From assembly GCA_030835345.1 (NCBI GenBank), contig JAURPH010000011.1:1-64000 (forward strand): a stretch of DNA of 64,000 nucleotides, written 5' to 3'. The DNA comes from Thermodesulfobacteriota bacterium (lineage in GTDB: Bacteria; Desulfobacterota_D; UBA1144). Shown piece after piece: positions 63,350 through 64,000 of the stretch. The notes beneath the pieces are model-generated. The model had not been told where the DNA came from, did no database searches, and saw nothing but the letters and a program-made list of their open reading frames with translations. Every line of letters begins with the position of its first letter. Within the stretch, counting starts at the first letter, position 1. Position numbers and translations under genes: made by a program.

Positions 63350-64000
63350 ATGAGTTATTCAGATCCACTACCAATAGGAGTAATCCCTGATTTAGATTAC
63401 ACACCAAAAACTATGAGAGCATGGGTTATAAGGAAAGAAAGGCACGGCGAGCCCATGAAGTCTTTTCAAGAAGAGGTTATGCCTGTTCCGGAATGTGGCC
63501 CTAACGATGTTTTAATTTTAGTCGTAGCAACAGGTATTAATTTTAATGGTGTTTGGGCTGGTTTAGGAGAGCCAATTTCAGTTTTAGATGTTCACAAAGG
63601 AGATCATCACATAGCTGGAAGTGATTGTTCTGGAATAGTTTGGGAAGTAGGCTCAAATGTAAAAAGTTGGAAAAAAGGCGATGAGGTTATTGTTCATTGT
63701 GGAGTAGAAAGTGAAGAGCCACATTCGAATATGACTCAAAGCAATGCTGATTTTATAAGTTATGATCCAATGGTAAGTAAGGGTGCCCAAATATGGGGCT
63801 ATGAAACTCCAAATGGGTGCTTTGCTCAGTTCACAAGAGTTCAAGCACAACAAGTATTAAAAAAACCTAAACATCTTTCCTGGGAGGATGCTGCATCTTA
63901 TGCACTTTGTTATTTCACAGCTTATAGAATGCTAGTTTCAAAAGCAAATGTTCAACCGGGTGAAGTAGTATTGGTTTGGGGAGCAGCTGGAGGGCTTGGT
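63350..64000 (+). CDS. ccr: Crotonyl-CoA carboxylase/reductase (5' part)
   Basis: First 217 codons of an MDR-family enzyme; the gene continues past the right edge. N-terminal MRAWVIRKERHGEPMKSFQE, GINFNGVWAGLGEPISVLDV, HIAGSDCSGIVWEVG and GYETPNGCFAQF are specific to crotonyl-CoA carboxylase/reductases, and VWGAAGGLG starts the NADPH site. In known organisms it makes ethylmalonyl-CoA for acetyl-CoA assimilation or extender units. AAGGAG at about 63337-63342 supports the start, 1 bp after trpS. Confidence 0.9.
   Translation, partial: MSYSDPLPIGVIPDLDYTPKTMRAWVIRKERHGEPMKSFQEEVMPVPECGPNDVLILVVATGINFNGVWAGLGEPISVLDVHKGDHHIAGSDCSGIVWEVGSNVKSWKKGDEVIVHCGVESEEPHSNMTQSNADFISYDPMVSKGAQIWGYETPNGCFAQFTRVQAQQVLKKPKHLSWEDAASYALCYFTAYRMLVSKANVQPGEVVLVWGAAGGLG

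Overview
The window is a gene-dense, visibly AT-rich stretch of a bacterial chromosome. Intergenic gaps are tiny, stop and start codons often overlap, and convergent genes overlap at their 3' ends by 4 to 20 bp. I see no phage, insertion sequence, rRNA operon or CRISPR array. This looks like a streamlined, probably marine, free-living Gram-negative-type bacterium. Several gene orders recall deltaproteobacterial and related lineages: nnr-tsaE-lysC-cimA, ilvB-ilvN-ilvC-psd-pssA, cinA-recA, tig-clpP-clpX-lon and dnaX-ybaB-recR. A streamlined marine lineage such as Dadabacteria would fit, but that is inference from gene order and composition only.

Layout. 1-9.4 kb: rpsP (entering from the left edge with a repetitive tail), ffh and topB on the minus strand, then an epimerase, a small hypothetical gene, a TPP-dependent enzyme (+) and lepA (-). 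9.5-14.1 kb: DUF1015, tsaC, purE (-), DUF3891 (+) and an acyl-CoA synthetase (-). 14.1-17.3 kb: two ammonium transporters, the first behind a sigma-54-type promoter, then a zinc-ribbon/tautomerase pair behind a structured leader. 17.3-26.3 kb: radA-murI, etfB-etfA, dnaX-ybaB-recR preceded by an SRP RNA and tRNA-Ser(GGA), a NUDIX hydrolase fused end to end with tRNA-Leu(CAA), DUF805 and MoeB-rhodanese. 26.4-30 kb: a histone-H1-like tailed protein, guaB and guaA. 30-34 kb is the accessory part: a flavoprotein remnant and about ten tiny, mostly uncharacterised proteins. 34-43.8 kb: coaX, a MerR-like gene, the nnr-tsaE-lysC-cimA operon, a radical SAM gene, cysS and a FabI-like reductase. 43.9-53.9 kb: cinA, recA, tsaB, ilvBNC, psd, pssA and an M16 peptidase. 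54-64 kb: tRNA-Leu(UAG), tig-clpP-clpX, lon, tRNA-Val, tRNA-Asp, DUF4301, tRNA-Ser(GCT), tRNA-Arg, trmH, trpS and the 5' part of a crotonyl-CoA carboxylase/reductase.

Functionally the window covers protein export and quality control (Ffh with its RNA, trigger factor, ClpXP, Lon), replication and repair (TopB, DnaX, RecR, RecA, RadA, a glycosylase), t6A tRNA modification (TsaC, TsaE, TsaB), branched-chain amino acids and isoleucine via citramalate, phosphatidylethanolamine synthesis, purine synthesis and ammonium uptake.

The most interesting signals are: many operon-leading genes whose -10 box lies only 6-9 bp before the start codon (likely leaderless mRNAs); an apparent AUA start for guaB; a compact SRP RNA wedged against dnaX; an IlvB whose TPP/Mg motif is broken although ilvN and ilvC are intact; DnaX and MoeB proteins that have lost their zinc cysteines; a structured RNA with its own terminator at about 17.2 kb; and a cassette of tiny acidic proteins at 32.7-33.7 kb.
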